From: Thermobrachium celere DSM 8682
GTDB taxonomy: Bacteria; Bacillota; Clostridia; Clostridiales; Caloramatoraceae
Length of the DNA stretch: 41,369 nt
Assembly (NCBI RefSeq): GCF_000430995.1
Contig: NZ_HF952018.1
Location: 1,533,523-1,574,891 of the forward strand
Direction: 5' to 3'
Made by a program: the position numbers and the translations under genes. Under the pieces are notes generated by a model. The model ran no database searches, was not told the DNA's origin, and was given only the letters and a program-made list of their open reading frames with translations. Below, piece after piece: positions 24,407-32,774 of this stretch (positions are counted from its first letter, which is position 1; every line of letters starts with the position of its first letter).

Positions 24407-25225
24407 ATGTACTACGAATTTAAATCAAGTTTTATAAGCAACGAAATAAATTTATATAAGATAGCCAGTCACTTTGGAATAAATAAAAAATTTAAATGGG
24501 AAGAACCTCTCATTTTAGATGATAGAAATCTTAAAGGTATAATTCCGCATCCTAATAATAAATACGTATATATATTCCACTTTGGATGTATAGTCTCTGC
24601 CAATCTCGCCTTCCACGAACTTAGAGATGTAATAGAATATATTAAAAAAGTTGACACAACCTTGAAAAACAACACGCCATTTAATTATATTGAAGATTTC
24701 AGAATGGTTGTAGATAATCGTATTAAGGAAATGGAACTTAGTTATGATTCTATAAAAGTAAATAGTTTAAAACCATACTATATGGAGATTGTTGCAACTG
24801 TACTTGCAAAATCAGTTGCTCTTAAAAAAATTGAAGTTGATATAGACAATTTGCTTGATGAAATTGAAAACATAATAGTCTACTTAGACAACGGAAAACT
24901 ACACCTTAGTGATAATCATCTTGCTAAAATGTCTGCAAAGGTACTTAGATTTAAATATAATACGATATCATATATAATGCTTTTAGATAAACCTGATATT
25001 GCTTGGAAATTAGAAGATGCTGAGGAATTTTTCTTAACACTTTCTGATTTTTATGAACTAAAGGATAGATATGAAAAAATACGACATAAAACTGAAGTTC
25101 TGCTTGATATTACTGAAGTATTCACTAGCCTAACCCATGCCAAAAGAGGAACCAAACTTGAATGGATGGTTATATTACTATTTATAATTGAAATAATTAT
25201 GTCAATACTTGAAAAAATATTTTAG
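24407..25225 (+). CDS. RMD1/YagE (DUF155) family membrane protein
   Basis: 272 residues. KYVYIFHFGCIVSANLAFHELRDVI is the DUF155 signature strand, and a helical middle region (about 120-240) precedes TKLEWMVILLFIIEIIMSIL, the C-terminal membrane anchor typical of this family (yeast Rmd1, mitochondrial Rmnd1). The eukaryotic proteins affect microtubules or mitochondrial translation; the bacterial role is unknown. AAAGGGGACA precedes the ATG. Its TAG stop overlaps the stem of the next terminator. Confidence 0.85.
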   Translation: MYYEFKSSFISNEINLYKIASHFGINKKFKWEEPLILDDRNLKGIIPHPNNKYVYIFHFGCIVSANLAFHELRDVIEYIKKVDTTLKNNTPFNYIEDFRMVVDNRIKEMELSYDSIKVNSLKPYYMEIVATVLAKSVALKKIEVDIDNLLDEIENIIVYLDNGKLHLSDNHLAKMSAKVLRFKYNTISYIMLLDKPDIAWKLEDAEEFFLTLSDFYELKDRYEKIRHKTEVLLDITEVFTSLTHAKRGTKLEWMVILLFIIEIIMSILEKIF

Positions 25226-25243
25226 GCACCATTATAGGTGCCT
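25224..25243. terminator. Short hairpin overlapping the DUF155 stop codon
   Basis: AGGCACC, loop ATTATA, GGTGCCT, five bases before the stop of the convergent oxidoreductase gene. It probably serves both genes; T runs are weak on both sides. Confidence 0.6.
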
Positions 25244-25248
25244 ATAAT

Positions 25249-27702
25249 TTATATGAACAGATTTACATTTGATTGTTCTGCTTCTCCAAGGTATGCTGCA
25301 ACTCCACCAATTTCTACACCGTCAATTAATTCTTCCTTCTTTATTCCCATAACATCCATTGACATTGAGCAAGCAACAAGCTTTACACCATTTGCCTTTG
25401 CTTGTTCTATTAGCTCTTCAAGAGATGCTATATTCTTCTTCTTCATTATTCCACGAATCATCTTTGCACCAATTCCACCCATATTCATCTTAGATAGTGC
25501 AAGCTTTTTGCTTCCTCTTGGCATCATCTTAGCAAACATCTTTTCAATGAATGTTTTATTAACCTTAACTGCTGTATCCTTTCTTAGTATATTTAATCCC
25601 CAGAATGTAAAGAACATTGTAACAGGTCTTCCCATTGCTGCTGCACCATTTGCAATTATAAAGGATGCAATAGCCTTATCTAAGTCACCACTGAATACAA
25701 CTATTGTCTTGCCCTGTGGCAGTTCTACATTTACTGGCTGGGCATTTGTCTTTTCTTTTCTTCCCTTCATAACATAAGCAACGTAATCGCAACAAGTCTT
25801 TTCAACTCCAATTAGGGTATTACCTGTTCTTTCACACCATGCCTTAATATCCTTTGTAAATCCTGCATCTGTTACATGTACTTCTAGTACATCTCCCTCA
25901 TTTATCTTTTCTATTTCAGTCTTTACCCTCATTATTGGCCCTGGGCATTGAAGACCACAAGCATCTATCTTTATTGTATTTCCACTTGGCTTAACTTCCT
26001 TTTTTTCCTCCATTGGTTCAAATCTTGTCATCTCATCATTTAGCTTTAGTCCTTCTCCATACTTCATTTGATAAGCTAAAACTAAATCATATCCTCCGCT
26101 TAAGTTATATACATCATATCCATTTTGAACTAATATTCTATATGCTATATATCCTCTTAAACCAATCTTACAGTAAACAATTATCTTTTTGTCCTTTGGA
26201 ATTTCATTCATTCTCTTTCTTAACTCATCAACTGGAATGTTTACTGCTCCTTCTAAGTGTCCACCTTCAAATTCTACATCTGTTCTAACGTCTACTATAA
26301 AGTATTCATCTGGATTAATATTCTTTAATTCATCAGCATGTATAATCTTCATATCTCCCTTTAGTATGTTTGCTGCTGTAAAACCAGCCATATTTACTGG
26401 GTCCTTAGCTGATGAATATGGTGGTGCATATGCAAGTTCTAATTCTTCTAGATCATATACTGTCATTCCAGCTCTTATTGCTGTTGCTATAACATCTATT
26501 CTCTTATCAACACCATCTCTACCTACTATTTGTGCACCAAGTATCTTTCCATCCTCTGGTGAGAAAAGTAGCTTTATTGTCATTGGGAATGCTCCTGGAT
26601 AATATCCAGCATGTGAGCCTGAATGTGTATAGGACTTAATATATGGTATTCCTTGTCTCTTTAGTATCTTTTCATTATTTCCTGTTGATGCTGCAGTTAA
26701 ATCAAACACCTTTATGATTGAAGTTCCTTGTGTTCCCTTATATACACTTTCTCTACCACAAATATTATCTGCAGCTATTCTTCCTTGCTTATTTGCTGGA
26801 CCTGCAAGTGGAATTAGTGTATTTGTACCATTAATATAGTCTTCAACTTCAATAGCGTCTCCAACTGCATAAATATATGGGTCTGATGTTCTCATGTGAG
26901 CATCAACTTTAATTCCACCACGTTCACCAATTTCAAGTCCTGCTTCCTTTGCAAGCTTAACCTCAGGTCTTACCCCTATTGCCATTATAACCATATCCGC
27001 ATTAAGCTTCTTACCACTCTTTAAAGTCATCTCTAGTCCGTTATTCTTCTCAAATCTTTCAACAGCATCACCAACTATTAGGTTAACACCGTTGTCTATC
27101 ATATGCTTTTCTATCATTTTTGCCATTTCAAAGTCAAGTGGTCCCATAACTTGATCTGCAGCTTCAACTAGAGTAACATCTACTCCAATATGCTTTAGGT
27201 TTTCTGCCATTTCTATACCAACATATCCGCCACCTATTACAACTGCCTTATTTGGCTTATTCTTTGTAACGTGTTCTTTGATTCTATCAACATCTTCCAT
27301 GTTTCTTAAAGTATAAATCCCATCTAAGTTTACTCCTTCAATTGGCGGAACAAATGGGGCTGCACCTGGTGATAAAATTAAATAATCATATTTTTCTCTA
27401 TAAGTTTTACCATTTGATACAACTTCAACTTCCTTTGTATCTCTGAATATCTTTGTAACTTCACTGTGAGTTCTTACATCGATGTTAAATCTTTGTTCCA
27501 TTCCTTCTTCTGTTTGAACAAGAAGGTTTTGTCTCTCCTTTATAGTCTCACCAATGTAGTATGGAAGACCACAGTTTGCAAAGGAGATATATCCTCCTCT
27601 TTCAAACATTATAATTTCTATATTCTCGTCAAGTCTTCTAAGTCTTGCTGCAGCGCTAGCGCCACCTGCAACTCCACCTACTATTAAAACTCTCTTTGAC
27701 AT
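25249..27702 (-). CDS. CoA-disulfide reductase/rhodanese/TusA/DsrE four-domain fusion
   Basis: 817 residues. 1-445: FAD/NAD-dependent CoA-disulfide or persulfide reductase, with VLIVGGVAGGASAAARLRR (FAD), single catalytic C44 in SFANCGLPYY, VIGGGYVGIEMAENL (NADH) and YAVGDAIEVEDY. About 455-545: rhodanese with active-site loop YCKIGLRG. About 570-650: TusA-like domain with IDACGLQCPGP (CPxP). About 665-817: DsrE/DsrF-like domain (VVFSGDLDKAIASFIIANG, late cysteine in LVACSMSMD). All four parts move sulfane sulfur: persulfide reduction, sulfur transfer and relay. AGGAGAGG precedes the ATG. The promoter carries a dyad like those of persulfide sensors of the CstR/CsoR family, so polysulfide or elemental-sulfur handling is the likely role. 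Confidence 0.93.
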   Translation of the reverse strand: MSKRVLIVGGVAGGASAAARLRRLDENIEIIMFERGGYISFANCGLPYYIGETIKERQNLLVQTEEGMEQRFNIDVRTHSEVTKIFRDTKEVEVVSNGKTYREKYDYLILSPGAAPFVPPIEGVNLDGIYTLRNMEDVDRIKEHVTKNKPNKAVVIGGGYVGIEMAENLKHIGVDVTLVEAADQVMGPLDFEMAKMIEKHMIDNGVNLIVGDAVERFEKNNGLEMTLKSGKKLNADMVIMAIGVRPEVKLAKEAGLEIGERGGIKVDAHMRTSDPYIYAVGDAIEVEDYINGTNTLIPLAGPANKQGRIAADNICGRESVYKGTQGTSIIKVFDLTAASTGNNEKILKRQGIPYIKSYTHSGSHAGYYPGAFPMTIKLLFSPEDGKILGAQIVGRDGVDKRIDVIATAIRAGMTVYDLEELELAYAPPYSSAKDPVNMAGFTAANILKGDMKIIHADELKNINPDEYFIVDVRTDVEFEGGHLEGAVNIPVDELRKRMNEIPKDKKIIVYCKIGLRGYIAYRILVQNGYDVYNLSGGYDLVLAYQMKYGEGLKLNDEMTRFEPMEEKKEVKPSGNTIKIDACGLQCPGPIMRVKTEIEKINEGDVLEVHVTDAGFTKDIKAWCERTGNTLIGVEKTCCDYVAYVMKGRKEKTNAQPVNVELPQGKTIVVFSGDLDKAIASFIIANGAAAMGRPVTMFFTFWGLNILRKDTAVKVNKTFIEKMFAKMMPRGSKKLALSKMNMGGIGAKMIRGIMKKKNIASLEELIEQAKANGVKLVACSMSMDVMGIKKEELIDGVEIGGVAAYLGEAEQSNVNLFI

Positions 27703-27770
27703 ATTATCCTCTCCTTAACATTGTTATAAACTTCACTAATTTAATCATTATATTGCTATACTGTAATTTT

Positions 27771-27799
27771 ATAATATTACAAGTTTCGTCAATTGTCAA
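27771..27799 (-). promoter_or_regulatory. Sigma-A promoter of the sulfur-transfer oxidoreductase
   Basis: On the minus strand TTGACA (27794-27799), exactly 17 bases, TATTAT (27771-27776). The -35 is perfect. The start codon is about 70 bases downstream. Confidence 0.78.
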
Positions 27800-27801
27800 T
27801 A

Positions 27802-27816
27802 TACCCTGTAAGGGTA
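27802..27816. promoter_or_regulatory. CstR/CsoR-like operator dyad
   Basis: TACCCTGTAAGGGTA, a perfect 6-3-6 inverted repeat, two bases upstream of the -35 box. CsoR/CstR proteins recognise TACCC...GGGTA dyads, and CstR controls rhodanese/TusA/persulfide genes in Staphylococcus. The match in both sequence form and gene type is the basis; no such regulator gene is in this window. Confidence 0.55.
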
Positions 27817-27881
27817 ACAAAAATTTTATATTTATATTATTTGCAGTTTTTGAGAAAATAATTATAAGGAGGTGTTTTAGT

Positions 27882-28031
27882 ATGACCAGAATTGCAGTTG
27901 ACAGCAGTCTAAAAAGTATAAAGGAAGCTTTGGAACAAAATGGTATAAATTATACTGTTGTTCCTCAGAAGAATATAGGTCAGATAAAACCCTCTGATTT
28001 TGACATATTGATTGTATCGGAAGAAGATTAG
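27882..28031 (+). CDS. Short UPF0180 (YkuS-like) protein
   Basis: 49 residues. TRIAVDSSLKSIKEALEQNG followed by INYTVVP and DFDILIVSEED matches the N-terminal pattern of UPF0180/YkuS proteins (usually about 80 residues), so this one is short but has a clean stop and its own terminator. ATG 27882 is chosen for the AAGGAGGTG at good spacing; the longer open frame upstream lies in promoter DNA. Function unknown. It is divergent from the CoA-disulfide reductase gene. Confidence 0.75.
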   Translation: MTRIAVDSSLKSIKEALEQNGINYTVVPQKNIGQIKPSDFDILIVSEED

Positions 28032-28056
28032 GCGTGCCTCTTTGCACGCCTTTTTA
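28032..28056 (+). terminator. Rho-independent terminator
   Basis: GGCGTGC, loop CTCTTT, GCACGCC, TTTTT immediately after the TAG of the UPF0180 gene. Confidence 0.95.
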
Positions 28057-28095
28057 TGTTATAATATTAAAGAATAAAATATGTGAGGTGATAAA

Positions 28096-28755
28096 ATGCT
28101 AAAAGACATAAAGGCCGTAATATTTGATATGGATGGTACATTAATTGATTCTATGTGGGTATGGAAGGAAGTTGATGTAGAATTTTTAAAAAAGAGAGGA
28201 ATAGAACTTCCTGAAGATCTACAAAGAGCAATAGAAGGACTAAGTTTTAAAGAGACTGCTGTATATTTTAAAGAAAGATTTAATCTTAAAGAGAGTATTG
28301 AAGAGATAATGAATGAGTGGATGGAAATGGTAGATCATTATTATAGAAATGTAATTGAAGCTAAAAAGGGAGTACATAAATTTCTTGATTATTTAAAGGA
28401 AAATGGATATTTAATAGGTATGGCAACCAGCAACAATCGTCAACTTGTAGAGGCTGTTCTATCTAGAAATAATATACTTCACTATTTTGATGAAATAGTA
28501 ACAACCTGTGAAGTACCAAGGGATAAATCCTTCCCTGATGTGTTTTTAGAAACAGCAAAAAGACTAAATGTTTCTCCTCAAGAATGCATTGTTTTTGAGG
28601 ATACTGTTCCTGCTGTTCGTGGTGCTCGTGCTGCAGGTATGAAGGTTGTGGGTGTATATGATGAACATGGTACATGTACACCTGAGGAACTTAAAGAAAT
28701 TACTGACCACTTAATTGAGGATTTTGAGAACATTGTAGAAGAGCTAAAAAGATAA
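28096..28755 (+). CDS. HAD-IA hydrolase (beta-phosphoglucomutase/phosphatase-like)
   Basis: 219 residues. Motif I VIFDMDGTLIDS with both catalytic Asps, helical cap about 17-85, motif II MATSNNR, motif III lysine in PRDKSFPDVF, motif IV VFEDTVPAVRGARAAGM. The pattern fits the phosphoglycolate phosphatase/beta-phosphoglucomutase group; the substrate is not determined. GAGGTGAT precedes the ATG. It lies downstream of a terminator and before another, so it is monocistronic. Confidence 0.9.
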   Translation: MLKDIKAVIFDMDGTLIDSMWVWKEVDVEFLKKRGIELPEDLQRAIEGLSFKETAVYFKERFNLKESIEEIMNEWMEMVDHYYRNVIEAKKGVHKFLDYLKENGYLIGMATSNNRQLVEAVLSRNNILHYFDEIVTTCEVPRDKSFPDVFLETAKRLNVSPQECIVFEDTVPAVRGARAAGMKVVGVYDEHGTCTPEELKEITDHLIEDFENIVEELKR

Positions 28756-28776
28756 CCTATTTAAATTAACTTTAAA

Positions 28777-28798
28777 AGCCCCAATGTTTATTGGGGCT
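28777..28798 (+). terminator. Rho-independent terminator
   Basis: AGCCCCAAT, loop GTTT, ATTGGGGCT after the HAD gene; weak T run (AATATTG) on the plus strand, A-rich on the other side (so TTTT on the minus strand), suggesting it also ends the convergent operon. Confidence 0.75.
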
Positions 28799-28846
28799 AA
28801 TATTGTTCAACTACATCTAATCTATTATGTTAAGTCCCCTTAAAAG

Positions 28847-29176
28847 TTAAAAATGCTCTCCATTTTCATAGTATCTCTTCTCTTTATATTTTATAAAAAC
28901 AACATCTACAGTTTCTGCTCCTGTTACATCTTTAACCTTTTCAGTTATCTTCTTTGCAACCTTATCCTGAACTTCACTTCCTCTATCAAACCAAGCAACT
29001 TCAATAAAGGGATACATTTTTACCTCTTCACCATCAAATATAAAATCTGAGTTTATCACTTCTAATACAAAATAGTCTCTAGGACATCCTATGATTTCTT
29101 GTAGGTTATCTACTAAATCTTTGCTTATTGCCTTAACCTTATCTTTCTCTACGCCTCTAAATCTTAAATGTGGCAT
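28847..29176 (-). CDS. DUF1904 (tautomerase-fold) protein
   Basis: 109 residues. PHLRFRGVEKDKVKAISKDL, with proline directly after Met as in tautomerases, then FIEVAWFDRGSEVQDKVAKK and VDVVFIKYKEKRYYENGEHF, define DUF1904. No reaction has been shown for the family as far as I know. AGGAGGGA precedes the ATG. It lies 10 bases after the methyltransferase gene, so the two are an operon. Confidence 0.85.
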   Translation of the reverse strand: MPHLRFRGVEKDKVKAISKDLVDNLQEIIGCPRDYFVLEVINSDFIFDGEEVKMYPFIEVAWFDRGSEVQDKVAKKITEKVKDVTGAETVDVVFIKYKEKRYYENGEHF

Positions 29177-29186
29177 TATATCCCTC

Positions 29187-30341
29187 CTAAATATTTATAT
29201 ATCTTTCAAGGTATGGAGTTATGTTGAATTTTTCCTTTAAAGCCTTGTATTCATTTATAGCCTTAATGTTTTTATCTGAAACCTTTACTGCTCTAATAAG
29301 CAAGTTCTTTGGAGTTTCAAGTGGGGATATATATTCAACTACTGAAACCTTATATCCTTGAGTTTCAAGTAGAAGAGCTCTAACACCATCTGTTAGAATA
29401 TCTGAAAATCTTGCTCTAAACACTCCATGTTTTAGTACAGAATTGAATTCATCAAATCTGTACTGATCTAGAAGTTCTCTATGACAACAAGGAACACACA
29501 TTATTGCCCTTGCATTTACATTTATTGCAGTACCAAGTGCCATATCTGTTGCAATATCACAGGCATGAAGGCTGATTACTATATCAATCCTTCTATCTGG
29601 TATATATTCATTTAGATCCATACACAAAAACTGCATATTTTTGTAATTTAACCTTTTTGCAATTTCCCTGGAGGTATTTATTACGTTCTCTGATCTATCA
29701 ATTCCGATAAAGAAGCAATTCTTCTTTTTTACTTCCTTTATGTAATAGTTTAATACAAAGGTTAAATAGGACTTACCACAGGCACAGTCTAAAACGTTTA
29801 TAGTGTCTACATCGCCAAGTTCATCTATCATTGAATCTACAAGCTCAACAAAATGGTCTATCTGATTGTATTTTCTTATCATATCATTTTTTACTTTGCC
29901 GTCTTTAGTGAGTATTCCTATCTCCTTTAAAAGCTCATCTGCCTCTCCTACTCTAATTAAATAGTTTCTATTTAAAAGAGTTGACTTGGTAAATGCGTGT
30001 TCATCGCTTTTCTCTTCTCTGCTGTCAACCTGCTTAGTCTTAACATTTTTATTATCTGCATTTAATATAAACTTTTTGCCTCTTTCATTTATTACAAATT
30101 CTAGTTCATCATATTTTAAAGCATGTTCAGATATGTAGCTTGGTATATCATCTATTTTTAGTTCTTCATCCTTACCATTAAAATTAACCTTTTCATCATC
30201 AATATAGATAATTCCTATATAATTCTTTGTACCTGATTTGAATTTAAATGTAACATCGTTTATAAAATCTTTATTCTCCTTAAGTCTTGATGTCATTCCC
30301 CAAAGCATAAACTTTATCTTATCGCATATTCCTTTATTCAT
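29187..30341 (-). CDS. SAM-dependent methyltransferase (Methyltransf_32/TRM13-like)
   Basis: 384 residues. Catalytic class I fold about 165-300: VLDCACGKSYLTFVLNYYI (SAM loop), FIGIDRSENVINTS, ISLHACDIATDMAL and IMCVPCCHREL, the Cys-rich motif of this family. The first 150 residues form a separate domain rich in charged residues (KFKSGTKNYIGIIYIDDEKV). RNA is the likely substrate by analogy to TRM13-type proteins, but that is uncertain. GGGAGG precedes the ATG. Operon with the DUF1904 gene downstream. Confidence 0.85.
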   Translation of the reverse strand: MNKGICDKIKFMLWGMTSRLKENKDFINDVTFKFKSGTKNYIGIIYIDDEKVNFNGKDEELKIDDIPSYISEHALKYDELEFVINERGKKFILNADNKNVKTKQVDSREEKSDEHAFTKSTLLNRNYLIRVGEADELLKEIGILTKDGKVKNDMIRKYNQIDHFVELVDSMIDELGDVDTINVLDCACGKSYLTFVLNYYIKEVKKKNCFFIGIDRSENVINTSREIAKRLNYKNMQFLCMDLNEYIPDRRIDIVISLHACDIATDMALGTAINVNARAIMCVPCCHRELLDQYRFDEFNSVLKHGVFRARFSDILTDGVRALLLETQGYKVSVVEYISPLETPKNLLIRAVKVSDKNIKAINEYKALKEKFNITPYLERYINI

Positions 30342-30405
30342 CTATCTTCCTCCCTTTTGTTTTGCATCCTAATTATAGCAAAAAAATAAAGGGAGAAAAC
30401 TCCCC

Positions 30406-30813
30406 TTATACAGCCATGTACTCAATATTTAATCCTTCCTGAGCAGTTTGTTCACACTTTGCTCCTATTACAAACTTAACTGAGTTTAATTCTGCGAATT
30501 TTTTTGCATCTACAAAGAAGCGCACTATATCATCGTTTGATATAATCGCATTAAGGTTGTCTATAAATATTGTTTCTATATCGTAATCTTCGGAAATCAT
30601 GCCGTACAGGAAACCTATGAAGCTGTCATAAGAGGAAATGGGGAACTCTGAGATATTCACAAGACGGATTTTTGAATTTAATTGATACATACCTTCAGAA
30701 GAATTGCTAAGATACACAATGTGACCCTTTGCATCTTGAACAAGTTCATTTGCCATTGAAATTAATTTTTTGGTCTTTCCGGCTCCTTTGTCACCGGTTA
30801 ATACATGAACCAT
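30406..30813 (-). CDS. Small P-loop ATP-binding protein
   Basis: About 135 residues. MVHVLTGDKGAGKTKKLISM carries Walker A (GxxGxGKT), and IETIFIDNLNAII is a Walker B-like strand. The C-terminal part (FAELNSVKFVIGAKCEQTAQ) completes a compact RecA-like fold. Similar short clostridial proteins are annotated only as ATP-binding or, loosely, twitching-motility proteins; I would not assign a role. ATG 30813 is chosen over GTG 30822 because GGGGTGA then sits 5 bases upstream. Stands alone; no partner is evident. Confidence 0.75.
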   Translation of the reverse strand: MVHVLTGDKGAGKTKKLISMANELVQDAKGHIVYLSNSSEGMYQLNSKIRLVNISEFPISSYDSFIGFLYGMISEDYDIETIFIDNLNAIISNDDIVRFFVDAKKFAELNSVKFVIGAKCEQTAQEGLNIEYMAV

Positions 30814-30822
30814 CTTAATCAC

Positions 30823-30957
30823 CCCATTTTTTTATTTACCCTTAATATTAGGATACTATATTCTGAAAATTTTTGCAATTGAAATAAGTAATTTTTTTAA
30901 TCTATTTTTATTCTTATCAAATACGCTTTTTTTATACAGTTAAACTTTATTTTTCTC
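30823..30957. other. AT-rich intergenic region
   Basis: About 135 bases between the P-loop gene and the terminator of the stress-protein gene. Nothing beyond the expected promoter of the P-loop gene is likely here, and I cannot pick clear boxes. Confidence 0.3.
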
Positions 30958-31007
30958 AAATAAAAAAGTGTTGTAACAACTAGTAGCTACACTAGTAATT
31001 ACAACAC
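30958..31007 (-). terminator. Terminator of the universal-stress-protein gene
   Basis: On the minus strand GTGTTGTAATTACTAGT pairs with ACTAGTTGTTACAACAC (two mismatched positions) followed by TTTTTTATTTG. Strong terminator 10 bases after the stop. Confidence 0.9.
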
Positions 31008-31017
31008 CCTATTTATA

Positions 31018-31398
31018 TTATGATACAAGATAAAAATTTACATCCTTCATGCTTTCCTTTAAAAGATCCACTATGCTTTCCTGTTGACATCCCTTTGGAG
31101 GCTCTCCTAAAACTATATGTCCCACACCATTTTCAGTAGCAAACTTTGTAATAGCAGCACATACATCATTTGAACGCAAAACTGTCATATCTGCGCCTAC
31201 TGACTTTGAAATACCATATAAATATTCTATTGCATCTGCTTGTTTGCTATTACCTAAAAAGTTTTCATCTTCACGTGCAACATGAACAACATGTAATTCA
31301 CCATCTATCTTATCCTTTAATTCTTTACCCTTTTTTATCAATCTTTCACATGTTTTTTGTTGTGTAACACATACCATGATATTTTTATCTTTTTTCAC
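31018..31398 (-). CDS. Universal stress protein family (UspA/KdpD-like)
   Basis: 126 residues, one Usp domain: NIMVCVTQQKTCERLIKKGK at the N-terminus as in KdpD-type Usp domains, ELHVVHVAREDENF, and AITKFATENGVGHIVLGEPP, a G-rich loop near the nucleotide site. It probably binds ATP or acts in stress or potassium signalling; no sensor kinase is adjacent. The start is GTG 31398 behind GGGGAA; the ATG one base upstream is out of frame. Confidence 0.85.
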   Translation of the reverse strand: MKKDKNIMVCVTQQKTCERLIKKGKELKDKIDGELHVVHVAREDENFLGNSKQADAIEYLYGISKSVGADMTVLRSNDVCAAITKFATENGVGHIVLGEPPKGCQQESIVDLLKESMKDVNFYLVS

Positions 31399-31497
31399 AT
31401 TAATTCCCCTTTCTGGGTATATTATTTCTACTATTATTATACTTCATTTATTGCACTAACAATACAATTTTATCAAATTTTAATTAATTATTCAAAA

Positions 31498-31830
31498 TTA
31501 ATCTGTAATTACAACCTTTGTTCCTATAGGAACGAGAGGAAATAACCTTTCAATATCTCTATTATACATTCTAACACACCCATTTGTAACAGCATAGCCT
31601 ATAGATGAAGGATTGTTTGTACCATGAATACCATAACCCCTGTAAAATCCCATCCACCTTGTTCCAAAAACTCCTCCAGGATTAACAGCCTTATTTAATA
31701 TTCTAAAAACTCCCTTTGGAGTTGGAGTTGTTCTTTTACCTACCGCTATCCTAAAAGCCAAGTATACTTTACCATTTACAATTAAATAAAGCCTTCTCTG
31801 ATTTAATCTTATTAAAATATATTTATTCAA
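31498..31830 (-). CDS. L,D-transpeptidase (YkuD domain), short form
   Basis: About 110 residues from the chosen start. YLIVNGKVYLAFRIAVGKRT, TPKGVFRI, and GIHGTNNPSSIGYAVTNGCVRMYN show a complete YkuD catalytic core with His and the active Cys in NGCVRM, where the usual form is SHGCIRL. It makes or attaches L,D (3-3) peptidoglycan crosslinks. A TTG at 31830 with GGGGGG 7 bases upstream is the likely start. The longer open frame from ATG 31878 would begin with 13 residues translated from palindrome copy B, so I do not accept it. There is no signal peptide from the TTG start, so export is unexplained. Confidence 0.8.
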   Translation of the reverse strand: MNKYILIRLNQRRLYLIVNGKVYLAFRIAVGKRTTPTPKGVFRILNKAVNPGGVFGTRWMGFYRGYGIHGTNNPSSIGYAVTNGCVRMYNRDIERLFPLVPIGTKVVITD

Positions 31831-31845
31831 AATAGATCCCCCCAA

Positions 31846-31876
31846 AGTGCCACCCAAGTGAAATGTGACATTCTCC
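31846..31876. repeat. Palindromic repeat, copy B (single arm)
   Basis: AGTGCCACCCAAGTGAAATG... with CATTCTCC at its inner end. One mismatch in 23 to the arm of copy A. It lies immediately upstream of the L,D-transpeptidase ribosome binding site and points inward toward copy C, 900 bases away, as terminal inverted repeats would. Confidence 0.85.
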
Positions 31877-31926
31877 ATATTTTTCTAATTTATTATATTA
31901 AATACATAATTTTTATGTGTAATAAA

Positions 31927-31968
31927 AATAAACACCACATATATTCAATTTGCTATGTGGTGTTTATT
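31927..31968 (-). terminator. Terminator of the MetH-activation-like gene
   Basis: AATAAACACCACATA and TATGTGGTGTTTATT form a perfect 15-bp stem with a 12-base loop; the minus strand continues in T-rich sequence. Six bases after the stop at 31974. Confidence 0.88.
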
Positions 31969-31973
31969 TTTAC

Positions 31974-32627
31974 CTAAAATATACCTTTTGCCTTTTCCTT
32001 TATAGCTCTTATACTACAGCTAATATTAGTGCATTCTCTACAGGAATGCCTTCTCTTTATCTTTTCAAGCTTCTCATCCACTCCATGCACATAAGTTAAA
32101 GATTTTGGTGGATGAACTGCATAACCTTTTATAGTGTATATGCCATAAGGCTTTGCAGCCTCTAACCTATCGATTATATCTGACTGATACTCGATAGGTA
32201 TTTCACCATCACCCGGTGCAACTCTACATGTTATACCAAATCCTAAATTATAAAAATAGTTAAAGATGTGTTCATACATTTGACTATTATATTCAAATAA
32301 AAGTGTGCTAGCCATTACATCCAACATTACAGCATCTACAAATTTATTCTCATTAAATAAATTATCTATCTTATCAGTAATCCTAGAACCTAATGTTATA
32401 AGACAAGGAGCTATTTTGCTGCATTCTTTAAAGGATTCAAAATCATATTCCTTTGGTTTATCTATTAGCTTAAAAAATCCAATAGGATCTATGTTATCAT
32501 AAAGTTCATTAATTAGTGTATCATAAATCTTGCTTCTATCTTCCCCACTTGAGGGAAGATATGTTTCAAGAACTTCAAGTACATGCTGTTTATCTAAATT
32601 AAATGTAAAATCTTTAATAAGCTCCAT
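31974..32627 (-). CDS. Methionine synthase activation-domain-like (cobalamin-linked) protein
   Basis: About 217 residues. FGITCRVAPGDGEIPIEYQ followed by GIYTIKGYAVHPPKSLTYVHGVDE matches the B12-dependent methionine synthase activation domain (which binds SAM), in the form that clostridia encode separately. The C-terminal HSCRECTNISCSIR adds a small cysteine cluster. It may reactivate a corrinoid enzyme or stand alone as a methyltransferase accessory; no metH gene is adjacent. ATG 32627 is chosen with AGGGGTG 6 bases upstream; ATG 32633 and GTG 32636 are in frame. It is enclosed by palindrome arms B and C. Confidence 0.82.
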   Translation of the reverse strand: MELIKDFTFNLDKQHVLEVLETYLPSSGEDRSKIYDTLINELYDNIDPIGFFKLIDKPKEYDFESFKECSKIAPCLITLGSRITDKIDNLFNENKFVDAVMLDVMASTLLFEYNSQMYEHIFNYFYNLGFGITCRVAPGDGEIPIEYQSDIIDRLEAAKPYGIYTIKGYAVHPPKSLTYVHGVDEKLEKIKRRHSCRECTNISCSIRAIKEKAKGIF

Positions 32628-32655
32628 TAGCATCACCCCTTAATTTAATTATTAT

Positions 32656-32701
32656 ATATCAAAAAAATAAAAAAGTCTTCTATATAAAACATAGAAGACT
32701 T
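32656..32701 (-). terminator. Terminator downstream of the thiolase gene
   Basis: AAGTCTTCTAT and ATAGAAGACTT around a 7-base loop, followed on the minus strand by TTTTATTTTTTTGATA. It ends the CoA-transferase-to-thiolase operon, 106 bases past the thiolase stop, and insulates the MetH-like gene. Confidence 0.88.
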
Positions 32702-32774
32702 CAAAATTGACTAATTATAAAATATAGCAAAAGTGATTAATAGAGATCTTTAAAAATCTTATTACTAATAAATA

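Noticed and set aside
31831-31878. ATG 31878 as start of the L,D-transpeptidase
   Set aside because: The first residues would be encoded by the repeat arm and no ribosome binding site precedes it; TTG 31830 has GGGGGG at proper spacing.
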